A stretch of 64,000 nucleotides of DNA from Occultella aeris (GTDB lineage: Bacteria > Actinomycetota > Actinomycetes > Actinomycetales > Beutenbergiaceae). The stretch spans positions 112,739 through 176,738 of the forward strand of contig NZ_CACRYJ010000014.1 of assembly GCF_902703175.1 (NCBI RefSeq), in the 5' to 3' direction. The stretch's first letter is position 1, and each line of letters starts with the position of its first letter. A program made the translations under genes and the position numbers. A model generated the notes under the pieces. The model was not told the origin of the DNA. It ran no database searches and was given only the letters and a program-made list of their open reading frames with translations. Shown here one piece after another: positions 15,960 through 24,741 of this stretch.

Positions 15960-18479
15960 TCAGGTTGACGGGACGAAGTACGCCTCGGCGTCGTCGAACC
16001 ACACACTGCTGCCATCCGGCATCCCGGTCAGGATGGGACAGAACTGAGCCGTCGCCACGGTTCGCCTCGGATCAGCGGGAATCGCGAACTCCTCCACGCT
16101 TGTCAGCGACCGCCATTCGCCCACGAATTGCTTCAACGGCAGCGCCTCGCCGCGTACCGTTCCGACGCGCTGGGCGGCGCTGTTGAAGAGGTTGAACGCA
16201 AACTGGATCGTCGCCTCGCCGATATCCGGCCCGGCCTTTAACCAGAACTGCGACGCCAGGATCCCTGGTCCGATACCCAGCACCTGGATGGGGCCTCCTC
16301 GGTCGACGGACCACGCCTCGAGGGAATGGCTACCGGAACGCGTCTCCGCGGTGGAGATGGTGTGCTCGCCCGTGGTGGTCGCCCAGCTCTCCCAGCCCTC
16401 CATGCCCTCCTCGTAGCCGGGGTTCGTGAAGACGTTGGCGCCTGGGTCGAGCGCCGTCGCAATGATGTCCGCGATGCGCGTGAAGGAGGGGTGATCGGCC
16501 CGGTGATCGGCGAGCCACCGGCTGACCTCACCACCGGACGGCTCGTGGGAGCGGAGGAACTGGATCAGTGTCCAGATCGGGTAGTGGTTGTTGGCGGACA
16601 GCCCGCTGAGGCCACCACGGCTGGGGTCGAGCGCTTGAACGAGCAACGGGTCGGTCGCTGCCTCTGCGAGCCAGTCTGTACGGCGGGCCACGAGCGCCTC
16701 GCGCGTCGGCAGGTCGCCAAGAGTGGCTTGCGCCAGCTCGAGCGCGGCGGCAGTCGTCGCAGGAATCGGGACCGTACGGGGAAACAGTCGTGCCGTGAGG
16801 TCGTAGTACTCGTGAGCGCTCGCGAGAGTGCGGGCACGTTCTCGTTGCTGCGGCGTCGCAGTCGCTGCGGTCGCGACCACGTCCTCCATCAGCGCCTTGG
16901 CCTGGTCCAGGGTGGATGGCGCGACAGCGGCCAGATAGCTCGGCGAGTCGAACGGCTGATATGTCCGGCGACCGATGAACCACGGGCTCTGGGCGATCTC
17001 ATTGGACCAAACGTCCTCCCAGATTTGGTAATAGGCTGCCAGCTCGACGGCGGCAGAATCGCCCACCGCTCGACGACACCAGTCGGCGACCAGGCCCGAG
17101 ACGTCTGCGTTCGGATCCCAGAGCAGTCGCGGGACAACCCACGGTTTCGGACCCTCGCCCCAGTTCGGGTACAACTCGGCGTAGTGGTAGCGCACACCGA
17201 GGTCATAGGTCGTCCGGTACACGTCGGCCAGCAGCGGCAGGTACATGCGCGGTACCGCATAGGGGGAACCGTACAGATAGTCGTACGTGCCGAGCTCGGT
17301 GGCGCGCTGGGACCACTCGAGCAGTTGGTCCTCGCGGTACTGGCGCGTCTCAGGATCGATCCAGGCGTAGCGGTCCTCGGTGAGGAAGGGGATCACGGAT
17401 GGGTGCAGCTCGAACGGCGGGGGGACCTCGAGGTCGTGGTAGGCGAGAAGTCCGAACCGCATGTCCGAGTGGACGGCGGTGACACGGGCAGCAACCTCAT
17501 TGACCCAGCCGTAGTACGTCTCGGGGATCGGCCGCCCGGACTCGTAACTGGTGAAACTTCCGTCGTTCACGCCCAGGGACACCGATGTGAGGGAGGAGTC
17601 CTCGGCGAGCATCGCCAAGATGTCGCCGACGACGATGTCCACCGTCTCGGGGTTGCTGAACGCCGGCTGCCATCCGACGACGACGCCGGATGCGGGCACG
17701 ATGCCGTTCGCGTACAGGTCAGGTCGGTCACCGTACGTCGCCACCGGGAAGAACGTGTGGAGGTTGTGATGGAACTCGACAGGTCGGTTGTAGTTGCCCT
17801 GCAGCCTGTTGCGTTGCGCCCACTCGTACTGTGACGGATACGGTCCGCCCGTTCCCGGCTCAAGGAGTAGTGGGCTGACAGCGCGCTGACCGAATGCTGG
17901 CGCGCTACGTACGATCCTGGGCGGCACTCTGATCTCAGCTCGCTGGGGTACGTCTTCACCGACGGTCGTCGGCATGAGCCAGGCGACACCGAGGTAACGC
18001 TCCAAAAAGTCGTAGACACCATTGAGCGTGCCCCAGTCGGTTGGCCCCTGGATGGTGATGCTCGCGGGCTGGATGTCCGGCGCGATGACGAATCCATCAT
18101 CGGACAACCTGCGCATGGCCCCCCGCAGTGCTGAGTGGGAACCTGGACCGGCGAATCCGACATAGATGGGAGCCAGGCCAACCGGAAGGTGACCGGACGG
18201 CAGGGTGGCATTGGGCAGCGTGACTCCGGTCGACTTGGCCACGAACGTGATGAGTTCGTCGGCGGCGTGCCGGACCGTTGCGCTCGCGTTGTCTGCCGTC
18301 ACGACGACGGCTCGTGCAGCCCCGGCGTCCACAACGGAAACACCGGCCTCGGGCGCGGCAGTTGCGGGCGGGGAGCCCCAGGCGACTCCGCCTGCGGCAG
18401 CGACCACGCCCACGCCGCCGAGGGCGAGGGCACGCCTACGTGAGAGCTGACGCGGCGCAGATGATGGCTTGGGAGACAT
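15960..18479 (-). CDS. Exported DUF4838 protein with C-terminal carbohydrate-binding-like domain
   Basis: An 839-residue secreted protein of the DUF4838 family, whose N-terminal part resembles the accessory domain of alpha-glucuronidases and GH20 enzymes. A twin-arginine leader (SRRRALALGG) covers residues 1-42. An N-terminal alpha/beta domain (AADELITFVAKSTGV) precedes the barrel-like DUF4838 core, with the block YAELYPNWGEGPKPW near 441. A jelly-roll domain from about 690 (NPGYEEGMEGWESW) resembles CBM4/9. AGGAGG precedes the ATG. A GntR-type site lies about 150 bases upstream. Glycoside hydrolase activity is inferred, not established. Confidence 0.87.
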   Translation of the reverse strand: MSPKPSSAPRQLSRRRALALGGVGVVAAAGGVAWGSPPATAAPEAGVSVVDAGAARAVVVTADNASATVRHAADELITFVAKSTGVTLPNATLPSGHLPVGLAPIYVGFAGPGSHSALRGAMRRLSDDGFVIAPDIQPASITIQGPTDWGTLNGVYDFLERYLGVAWLMPTTVGEDVPQRAEIRVPPRIVRSAPAFGQRAVSPLLLEPGTGGPYPSQYEWAQRNRLQGNYNRPVEFHHNLHTFFPVATYGDRPDLYANGIVPASGVVVGWQPAFSNPETVDIVVGDILAMLAEDSSLTSVSLGVNDGSFTSYESGRPIPETYYGWVNEVAARVTAVHSDMRFGLLAYHDLEVPPPFELHPSVIPFLTEDRYAWIDPETRQYREDQLLEWSQRATELGTYDYLYGSPYAVPRMYLPLLADVYRTTYDLGVRYHYAELYPNWGEGPKPWVVPRLLWDPNADVSGLVADWCRRAVGDSAAVELAAYYQIWEDVWSNEIAQSPWFIGRRTYQPFDSPSYLAAVAPSTLDQAKALMEDVVATAATATPQQRERARTLASAHEYYDLTARLFPRTVPIPATTAAALELAQATLGDLPTREALVARRTDWLAEAATDPLLVQALDPSRGGLSGLSANNHYPIWTLIQFLRSHEPSGGEVSRWLADHRADHPSFTRIADIIATALDPGANVFTNPGYEEGMEGWESWATTTGEHTISTAETRSGSHSLEAWSVDRGGPIQVLGIGPGILASQFWLKAGPDIGEATIQFAFNLFNSAAQRVGTVRGEALPLKQFVGEWRSLTSVEEFAIPADPRRTVATAQFCPILTGMPDGSSVWFDDAEAYFVPST

Positions 18480-18627
18480 CGATACCTCCTGTGATCAGGC
18501 CTGGATACGTTCCTGACGTCGCACGAAAGCGATGCGCGACGCGATTGTCCGAAAGTGCGCCACGTGCCTGGGCGCCCGGAGCGATGGCCCGCCCGATCGG
18601 GCAGAACCTGGGAGATCACCTTGTTGT

Positions 18628-18637
18628 GACCTAGGAC
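18628..18637. promoter_or_regulatory. GntR-regulon site 1 (upstream of DUF4838 gene 1)
   Basis: GACCTAGGAC matches the palindrome GACCTAGGTC in 9 of 10 positions. It lies 149 bases upstream of the DUF4838 start. Confidence 0.6.
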
Positions 18638-18695
18638 TTATGCTGCAACCGTACCGGTAGCGCCCGAGCGCCGTCAACACATTCGAGGGATCAGT

Positions 18696-18710
18696 TTGCA
18701 ACCGGTGGCA
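18696..18710. promoter_or_regulatory. Weak LacI-like operator
   Basis: TTGCAACCGGTGGCA matches the 49426 site TTGCAACCGATTGCA in 13 of 15 bases. It is upstream of the DUF4838 gene but over 200 bases from its start, so function is doubtful. Confidence 0.35.
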
Positions 18711-19022
18711 GGAATGTCAGGAGTCGTCGAGCGAGAATGCGTGTGTGCACTGGGAGCAATCGCCTCGGACCGGACCACGCATTGGGTCCATGGCTGCCAC
18801 GCCACTGGACGGCGCTGGTGCCGGTCCCGGCCGCCAAGGCCAGGCGGTCACGACATTCGGCGTGACCACTGACCAGGCGACGCTCGCACACCGGAGCACG
18901 AGAATCGCTCGTAGCCCGTTGTCACGGTGCCGCCCGGTCACGTCGCGTTTCGGCAGGTCCATACGACGCCAGGTGCGCGCTGGGAACCACGGCGCGCCCG
19001 GACACTGCCGGAACCCCCGACC

Positions 19023-20543
19023 TCAGCGCTCCGCAACGCCGTCGCCCGCGAACCGTCCGGACTGGCTTGGGTAGTCGGGGACCGTTCGACCGGGCAACAT
19101 CGCGGCTCTCGCCGGGGACCAGGCGAGACGGTCGAGCCTGCTGGTGCAGATGCCCGGGCCGTCCACTTCGAGCACGGTACCGGCCACGTCGCCGTATGCT
19201 GCGCGCCAAGCGATCGCCGACTTGACCACGATCGCGTCGGCCTCGGCCGGCTGTACGCCTTGCGAGAGGAGCTGCTGCGCGTCGAAGGGCATCGCCTTGG
19301 TCTCGCTCACCACGATGGTGTTGCCTGCAACATCGAGCACGGCGGTGCGGCCCATCGACACCTCATAGCCACGGTTGTAGGTCCCCAGGTGCGTATAGCG
19401 GCCGTCCGTCAGTCTGAGAACTACGGCGTCGACGCGGACGGGCGAGCCATGGGCGCGGTCGGTCTTCGCACCGAGTTCGAGCTGGACCCGCTGTCCCTCA
19501 CCCACCGCGACGGCGGCGGCGACGCTCTGGGGATCGGCGATGGTCATGACCAAACCCGTCCCTCCCGTGCTGAGCCATTCGCGCAGGATCGCGGTCCCGT
19601 CTCCTGGCGCTCCACCGCCGATGTTGTCGGCGGAGTCCACGAGGATGACCGGCCGGTTCTGATCCGTTCGTGCCTGTTCGCAGGCGTCTGCCACGCTCAG
19701 CGCCTCGTAGGAGAAGCGTTCCTTGGCGTTGTCCACCGCATGTGCCATCGCGTCCGTTGCCTCGGCGACGGCGGAGGCGTCCCAGCCGCTGACCACCACC
19801 GAGAACCCGGCGCTGGAGACGTCGGCGTACGAGAAGCCAGGGGCGAGTGAGACCTGCACGTCCGCATCGCGTTCCAGCCGGTGGGCGATCGCGATCAGGT
19901 CGCGCATCGGATCGCCGTCGGTGGACTGCATGCCAGGGGCCGTCATGAACGGCAGCTTGCGGTGGACGATGTGCCGTTCGCGCCGTTCCTCCAACACCTG
20001 CAACAGCAGCTCGGCGGCCTCATACCCCCGCTCGTGCATGTCTACGTGCGGATAGGTGTCGTAGGCGACCAGCGCCTGCACTCCGGTGGCCATCGCGTCC
20101 GAGACGTTGGCGTGCAGGTCGATGGTGACTGCGATAGGCACGTCGGGTCCGACGAGTTCCTTAACGGCGGACACCAGGTCACCATCCGGGTCGGCGCTGC
20201 CATCGGTGACCATGGCGCCATGCAGCGTCAGGAGCACGCCGTCCACAGGCTCGGCAGAGATCGCGGACAGGATCAAGTCGCGCAGCGTCGCGTAGTCGGC
20301 ATGGGCGACCGTCGCACTCGGCACCGCAGCCGCGTAGGCGGTCGGGACCACCACGGCGCCTGCGCGCTCCAATGCACCGAGGAACCCGCCGGTCTCGGAG
20401 CGGGTGGCGCTCAGGCCCCTCAACTCGTCGCCGACGAAGTACTGATAGGCCTCGAAACCGGACAGGCCCGTGGTTCCCACGGCGAACGTATTCGTCTCGT
20501 GGTAGATGCCTCCTACTGCGACGCGGGGACCTGCCTTGGTCAT
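19023..20543 (-). CDS. M81-family metallopeptidase (MlrC-like)
   Basis: A 506-residue protein of the M81/DUF1485 family, named after the microcystin-degrading MlrC. Typical motifs are IYHETNTFAVG near residue 15, TLHGAMV near 125, the metal-binding TIDLHANVSDAM near 150 and DSADNIGGGAPGDG near 310. No signal peptide is present, so it is cytosolic. The ATG at 20543 is preceded by GGAGGAG. It is the last gene of the minus-strand island operon, which suggests that the imported substrate has an amide or peptide-like bond, or that the family acts here on another C-N bond. Confidence 0.88.
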   Translation of the reverse strand: MTKAGPRVAVGGIYHETNTFAVGTTGLSGFEAYQYFVGDELRGLSATRSETGGFLGALERAGAVVVPTAYAAAVPSATVAHADYATLRDLILSAISAEPVDGVLLTLHGAMVTDGSADPDGDLVSAVKELVGPDVPIAVTIDLHANVSDAMATGVQALVAYDTYPHVDMHERGYEAAELLLQVLEERRERHIVHRKLPFMTAPGMQSTDGDPMRDLIAIAHRLERDADVQVSLAPGFSYADVSSAGFSVVVSGWDASAVAEATDAMAHAVDNAKERFSYEALSVADACEQARTDQNRPVILVDSADNIGGGAPGDGTAILREWLSTGGTGLVMTIADPQSVAAAVAVGEGQRVQLELGAKTDRAHGSPVRVDAVVLRLTDGRYTHLGTYNRGYEVSMGRTAVLDVAGNTIVVSETKAMPFDAQQLLSQGVQPAEADAIVVKSAIAWRAAYGDVAGTVLEVDGPGICTSRLDRLAWSPARAAMLPGRTVPDYPSQSGRFAGDGVAER

Positions 20544-20586
20544 GACTCCTCCATGATCCTTCTGACGTGCAGTACGCGGGTTCGCG

Positions 20587-21309
20587 CTACGACGTGCCGG
20601 AACCGTCTCGCCGCGCTTGTGGACTCCAACCAAGGGCGGTTCTGGAGCCCGACCAGTCGATCACGGCACGGTCGGTGTCGCCCGAGATGATCAGCGCACG
20701 GAATCCGCTGTGGTGCAGGTCCAGCGCGGCGAGGTAGGCACGTGCCACGTCACTGCCGGCAGTCACCACATCGCGATGTTCGCTGATGTCGGTTTGCCAG
20801 TCGTCATCGCTCATCGGGCCGACCAGCCGTAGTGAGGTGACGGACATGTCGAACTGTCGCGAGGCAGCCGCGCAGACCTGTTCACCGAGACGCTTCGAAA
20901 GCCCGTACGTATCGTCGGCGTCGGGCGCAGGATCACGGGTATGGTCCTGGAGCTTGTAGTCGGTGAACACCGAGGCGGAGCTGGTGTGCACGAACCGCTT
21001 GACCCCCGCGGCGCCGGCGGCATTCAGCGTCAGATGCAGGCCCGTGACGCTGACGTCGAAGTTTGCGGCCGCCCAGCGTGGCGTCCCCCAGTCTGCCTTC
21101 GGGCCCATCGCCAGGAAGACCACGGCGTCCTGTCCATGCATCGCGGCGGCGACCGCATCGGGGTCGGTGACGCTGCCCTGGCAGAAGTCCTCCGCCATTG
21201 CCGGCGTCGGTTCCGCGAGATCGAACACCCTGACCCGGTGGCGTTCGGCGAGGGCAGGCAGGATCAGCCGACCGACATCGCCGCATCCTCCGATCACCAG
21301 GACCCTCAC
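20587..21309 (-). CDS. NAD-dependent epimerase/dehydratase (uronate-dehydrogenase-like)
   Basis: A 240-residue extended-SDR protein: Rossmann motif GGCGDVG at residues 7-13, serine cluster HTSSASVFTDYK near 110 and catalytic YGLSKRLGE near 138. Its short length and context of uronate-type enzymes suggest a uronate dehydrogenase or sugar-nucleotide-independent dehydrogenase, but this is inferred. Its ATG overlaps the stop of the upstream Gfo/Idh gene by four bases, so it is translationally coupled within the 23.9-19.0 kb operon. Confidence 0.82.
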   Translation of the reverse strand: MRVLVIGGCGDVGRLILPALAERHRVRVFDLAEPTPAMAEDFCQGSVTDPDAVAAAMHGQDAVVFLAMGPKADWGTPRWAAANFDVSVTGLHLTLNAAGAAGVKRFVHTSSASVFTDYKLQDHTRDPAPDADDTYGLSKRLGEQVCAAASRQFDMSVTSLRLVGPMSDDDWQTDISEHRDVVTAGSDVARAYLAALDLHHSGFRALIISGDTDRAVIDWSGSRTALGWSPQARRDGSGTS

Positions 21310-22256
21310 CGCGTGGCCCCTGCCCGATCCTGGGAACCGAACGCGTCCAGTACCCGCATTGCCGGCAACACGTCATCGATCACACACGCCGGACGTCGCC
21401 CATCCGCGAGTGCGCGCACGAAATCCTCGTCCTGACGCACCAGGGCCTGCTGCTCCATCAGCGCTTCGCCTCCGGCGTCCACCACGACGTGGTCAGTCGA
21501 AGCAAGCACACCGCCATCGATGCGCAACGTGTCGTTCTCGCCGATGGCGATCAGCTCGCGGGAACTCAGCCGCGAGTGGTAGGACAACGCGATCGTCACC
21601 AGGACCCCGTCCGGCGTCTCGAGCACCAGACCAGCGTCCATCGGCCGGCCACTCGTCGGCCAGGGCGCGCCGAGCAGACCATGCGCCGTCGCCGTCTCCG
21701 CCGACAGCAGCCAGAGAGCGGCGTCGACCGTGTGCGCGCCGTGATGCCAACGGACGTCGTCGGTCCAGGCGCGGATCCGGCCATCCATCCCCGTGTTGTG
21801 CTGACGATGGATCAGGGTTCTCGCGATCAGATGTCGGGCGTCGAGCTCACCCGCATCGATCCGTGCCTTGAGGGCCAGATACGGCCGGCAGAAGCGCAGG
21901 GTGTGAGCGACGGCGGCATACCTGCCTGCCTGCGTCGCAGCAACGGCGACCGCGTTCGCCTCGGCCAGGCAGACTCCGACAGGGATCTCGGTCAGCACGT
22001 GCAGACCGGCGCGAAGCGCAGCGATGGTCTGCGTGGCGTGCAGATCGTTCGGAGAGGCTATGACGGCGGCATCGAGCCCAGGGTGGGCGAACAGTTCGTC
22101 GGCCGTGCTGAACACTGCGGCTGAACCACCGGCCAGGGCGGCCGCTCGCGCCGCTTCGGGGTCGGCGACCGCTGCCACCCGGGCGCCGACGTCACGCAGC
22201 GCGGCCGCGTGGCGTTCGGCGATCGCACCCGCACCGACCAGACCGACGCTGATCAC
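21306..22256 (-). CDS. Gfo/Idh/MocA-family protein lacking the EKP lysine
   Basis: A 316-residue protein with the N-terminal Rossmann motif GLVGAGAIAERH and the Gfo/Idh C-terminal alpha/beta domain. In this family the EKP lysine after strand 5 takes part in catalysis and cofactor contact; here the motif is VLTEIPVGV, with Ile in place of Lys. The His of WHHGAHTVDAALWLL is kept. It may be a non-oxidoreductase member (isomerase, hydrolase or regulator). The GTG start overlaps the amidohydrolase stop by four bases. Confidence 0.82.
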   Translation of the reverse strand: MISVGLVGAGAIAERHAAALRDVGARVAAVADPEAARAAALAGGSAAVFSTADELFAHPGLDAAVIASPNDLHATQTIAALRAGLHVLTEIPVGVCLAEANAVAVAATQAGRYAAVAHTLRFCRPYLALKARIDAGELDARHLIARTLIHRQHNTGMDGRIRAWTDDVRWHHGAHTVDAALWLLSAETATAHGLLGAPWPTSGRPMDAGLVLETPDGVLVTIALSYHSRLSSRELIAIGENDTLRIDGGVLASTDHVVVDAGGEALMEQQALVRQDEDFVRALADGRRPACVIDDVLPAMRVLDAFGSQDRAGATR

Positions 22257-23035
22257 TGCGCACCGCCGGGCAGGTGGAACAGCGCCGCCGCAGCGCCGCC
22301 GAGGATCCAGCGAGTGTCGTCCGAGGTCAGGTACGGCCGCTCCAGCACATGCCGGACGGCGGCCTGGTAAGCGCCCGGTGCAGCGTCTGGCTGGTTCCAA
22401 TCGCCGCCCCAGGTGATCCGCTGTGCACCGAAGGCCGCGATCAGGTCGCGCAGGAACGGGTCGGCGTCCGGGTAGGGATACCCGGCGCCGCTGTTCGCGT
22501 AGAAGCCTGCCCACATGCTGTGGATCTGCGGACGAGTGGCGAGCTGCAGGAAGCGGTCGAAGTGGCTCCGGTCGGCGCCAGCCGCCGGGAACTGGGTGAA
22601 TCCGACGTGCTCCAGGCGCATCTTCAGGTCGGGTACCTCGTCGACGATCTCGGCGAACTCCGGAGCGGCGATGTCGGCCAGCGGGCCGCGCACGCTGGCG
22701 ACCAGGCCGTGCGCCGCTATCGCGCGCCAGACGGCCAGTGGATCCGCACCGGGCGTGCGCGCTGCGGCAGGCAGCCGGATGCCGACGAACGATCCGGTCG
22801 CGGCGATCCGGGCGATCTGCTGGGCCGCACCGGGAGTCTCGTGTTCCACCATCGCAATGGCAGCGAACCGGTCCGGGGAGCGCTCGACGCAACGAGCGAG
22901 ATAGCGATTGTCCGCGGCGCCGACGAACTGTGCGAGGACGGCGAATCCGACGTCGGCACCGGACATCGCTGCCTGGTACTCCTCGACCGGTGGGTATTTC
23001 CAGGCCCCGACGTGCACGTGGGAGTCGATGATCAC
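22253..23035 (-). CDS. Amidohydrolase family 2 (metal-dependent TIM-barrel hydrolase)
   Basis: A 260-residue protein of the amidohydrolase-2 group. It starts MIIDSHVHVG, whose H-x-H would bind the catalytic metal. A conserved His lies in RLEHVGFTQ near 145, and ITWGGDWNQ near 210 supplies the Asp. The group includes lactonases and decarboxylases such as those for 2-pyrone-4,6-dicarboxylate and sugar lactones. In this operon a sugar-lactone hydrolase is plausible. It overlaps both neighbours by four bases. Confidence 0.82.
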   Translation of the reverse strand: MIIDSHVHVGAWKYPPVEEYQAAMSGADVGFAVLAQFVGAADNRYLARCVERSPDRFAAIAMVEHETPGAAQQIARIAATGSFVGIRLPAAARTPGADPLAVWRAIAAHGLVASVRGPLADIAAPEFAEIVDEVPDLKMRLEHVGFTQFPAAGADRSHFDRFLQLATRPQIHSMWAGFYANSGAGYPYPDADPFLRDLIAAFGAQRITWGGDWNQPDAAPGAYQAAVRHVLERPYLTSDDTRWILGGAAAALFHLPGGAQ

Positions 23036-23919
23036 GAGCGCCAGTCCGTCAACGCGGTGACCAGTGCCTGGGTGCCGCGGTCCCCACCACGCTCCGCGCT
23101 GACCTTGTCCACCAGTTCGGCGACCAGCGAGGTGCCGGGGAGGTCGACACCTCCGGTCGCGCTCACCGCTTCGGCGACCAGACCGAGGTCCTTCCGGAGA
23201 TGGTCGAGCTTGAACCCGGGCTCGATGTCCTCCTCACGCAACCGTCCCCAGATGAAGTCGACCAGGCGCGACCCGGCAATACCGGGACGAACGGACTGGA
23301 CCAACCTGTCCAGGTCGAGGCCGCTCCGGCTGGCCAGGGAGTAGGCCTCGCAGGCTGCCAGGGTCACGCCTGCGACGAGGGTCTGGTTCACCAGTTTGGC
23401 CAACTGTCCGGATCCGGCCGCACCCTGGTGGACGATCGAGGCAGCGAAGGCGTCCAACACCGGGCGCACCCGTTCGATGCCCACCGCATCACCGCCCAGC
23501 ATCACCGACAGGGTGCCCGCCTCGGCGCCGGCCGGCCCGCCGCTGACCGGACCGTCCAGGACCGTGACACCGCGCCGGGCGCCGGTCTCGGCAAGGTTCC
23601 GGGCCAGGTCGGGCGCCGATGTGGTCAAGTCCACGGCGACGGTGCCGGACGCCACGTGAGCCAGGATGCCGTCGGTGCCGCGATAGAGCTGCTCCACATC
23701 GGCGGGTGCCGAGACGATGGTGACAACCACATCGACGTCCCGGACGCACTCGCTGACGGTGCCGGCGGCCACCGCGCCGCGACCGATCAGCGCGGCGGCG
23801 CCGTTCGGACGCCGAGTGTGAACCGTGACGCTGTGACCGGCCGCCAGCACCCGTTGTGCCATCGGCAGACCCATCAGTCCGGTCCCGATCCAACCCACAC
23901 GCAGCCCATGGTCAGTCAT
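23032..23919 (-). CDS. 3-hydroxyisobutyrate-dehydrogenase-family NAD(P)-dependent oxidoreductase
   Basis: A 295-residue beta-hydroxyacid dehydrogenase. The Rossmann motif GWIGTGLMGLPMA is at residues 9-21, the substrate-binding block DGPVSGGPAGAEAG near 120 and the catalytic Lys in GSGQLAKLVNQ near 173. Tartronate semialdehyde reductases have this architecture, which would suit the end of a glucarate/galactarate-type route; other 3-hydroxyacids are possible. It is the first gene of the operon running to 19.0 kb. A perfect GACCTAGGTC dyad starts 20 bases upstream. Confidence 0.88.
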   Translation of the reverse strand: MTDHGLRVGWIGTGLMGLPMAQRVLAAGHSVTVHTRRPNGAAALIGRGAVAAGTVSECVRDVDVVVTIVSAPADVEQLYRGTDGILAHVASGTVAVDLTTSAPDLARNLAETGARRGVTVLDGPVSGGPAGAEAGTLSVMLGGDAVGIERVRPVLDAFAASIVHQGAAGSGQLAKLVNQTLVAGVTLAACEAYSLASRSGLDLDRLVQSVRPGIAGSRLVDFIWGRLREEDIEPGFKLDHLRKDLGLVAEAVSATGGVDLPGTSLVAELVDKVSAERGGDRGTQALVTALTDWRS

Positions 23920-23938
23920 GACTTGACCCTAAACTAAA

Positions 23939-23948
23939 GACCTAGGTC
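23939..23948. promoter_or_regulatory. GntR-regulon site 2 (perfect palindrome)
   Basis: GACCTAGGTC, a perfect 10-base dyad, lies between the gntR stop codon and the start of the dehydrogenase operon. TAGTTT or TAGGGT just downstream on the minus strand could be the -10 box. Confidence 0.7.
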
Positions 23949-23952
23949 CGGG

Positions 23953-24672
23953 CTAGGGTTGCGTGTCGAGGAATGCCTGGCGCACGCGATCGAGATGGGT
24001 CCGCATGGCCTGCTCGACCAGAGCACTGTCCCGCGCCTGCAGGGCGAGCAGAATGGCGCGATGCTCGCGATCACTGGTGTCGTGAGTGCCACCAGCCTGC
24101 TCGGTGATCTCCTGCCCACGGCGCCGCTCTTCGGTGAGAGTGGTGGTCAGCACGTCGAGGATGCCGTCGAAGAACCGGTTGCCGGAGAACCGAACGATCG
24201 CGCGGTGGAACGCGAGGTCCGATTCGACGCGCGCGGACGACGTCACGGCTTCGGCCTCGGCGCGGTCGAGCAGCTCCGACAGCGACACAAGGTCGTCGGC
24301 CTGCATCCGCTGGGCAGCGGCGCCTGCCGCCTGGGTCTCGATGGCCTGACGCAGTTCGAGCAACTCATGGATCGCGGCAGCGTCACCCGCCACGGCATGC
24401 TGGAAGTAGCCGAGAACCGCGACCGGACGCAGCGTACTGACGACGGCACGCTTGCCCTGCCTGGTCCAGATCACGCCCTGCTGGCTGAGCAGGCGCAGTG
24501 CGTCGCGGACCACTCGCTGGCTGACTCCGTACGTTTCGGCAAGGGCACCTTCCGATGGCAGCGGGTCGCCCTCGACAAGCGACTCGCTGCGGATATGCTC
24601 GGCGATCCGCTCGGCGACGCCGGCACCCAGCAGGACCTTCTCGCCGCTGCCAGACCCTGGACTCATTGCCAC
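23953..24672 (-). CDS. GntR/FadR (FCD)-family transcriptional regulator of the island
   Basis: A 239-residue regulator. The winged helix at residues 20-80 (PLPSEGALAETYGVSQRVVRDAL) is followed by an all-helical FCD domain (LLELRQAIETQAA, then FHRAIVRFSGN and DREHRAILLAL), whose Asp/His residues usually bind a metal and an organic-acid effector. Starts are GTG 24672 or ATG 24666; GGTGGG is well placed for the first. A variant site at 24722 and a half-like site at 24693 flank its own promoter, so it is probably autoregulated. It is the best candidate binder of the GACCTAGGTC motif. Confidence 0.92.
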   Translation of the reverse strand: MAMSPGSGSGEKVLLGAGVAERIAEHIRSESLVEGDPLPSEGALAETYGVSQRVVRDALRLLSQQGVIWTRQGKRAVVSTLRPVAVLGYFQHAVAGDAAAIHELLELRQAIETQAAGAAAQRMQADDLVSLSELLDRAEAEAVTSSARVESDLAFHRAIVRFSGNRFFDGILDVLTTTLTEERRRGQEITEQAGGTHDTSDREHRAILLALQARDSALVEQAMRTHLDRVRQAFLDTQP

Positions 24673-24721
24673 TGAATTCCCACCCCTCCATCAGGTCCTA
24701 TCAGCCTACCCACCCAGTAAA

Positions 24722-24731
24722 GACATAGGGC
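24722..24731. promoter_or_regulatory. GntR-regulon site 3 (upstream of gntR)
   Basis: GACATAGGGC is a weaker match (8 of 10) to the GACCTAGGTC dyad, 50 bases upstream of the gntR start. AGGTCCTATC at 24693-24702 is a second weak match. Together they suggest autoregulation. Confidence 0.45.
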
Positions 24732-24741
24732 CCTGGTCGGC

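Larger units (their letters stand above)
18480..19022. other. 543-bp gap upstream of the first DUF4838 gene
   Basis: This gap holds the ribosome site of the DUF4838 gene, a GACCTAGGAC site (18628-18637) and a weak LacI-like site (18696-18710). The right half (about 18720-19022) has open frames on both strands but none resembles a protein family; it may be decayed sequence or a long untranslated region. Confidence 0.5.

Noticed and set aside
18720..19022. Possible small genes in the gap before the M81 gene
   Set aside because: Frames exist on both strands but none has a ribosome site or protein-like composition.
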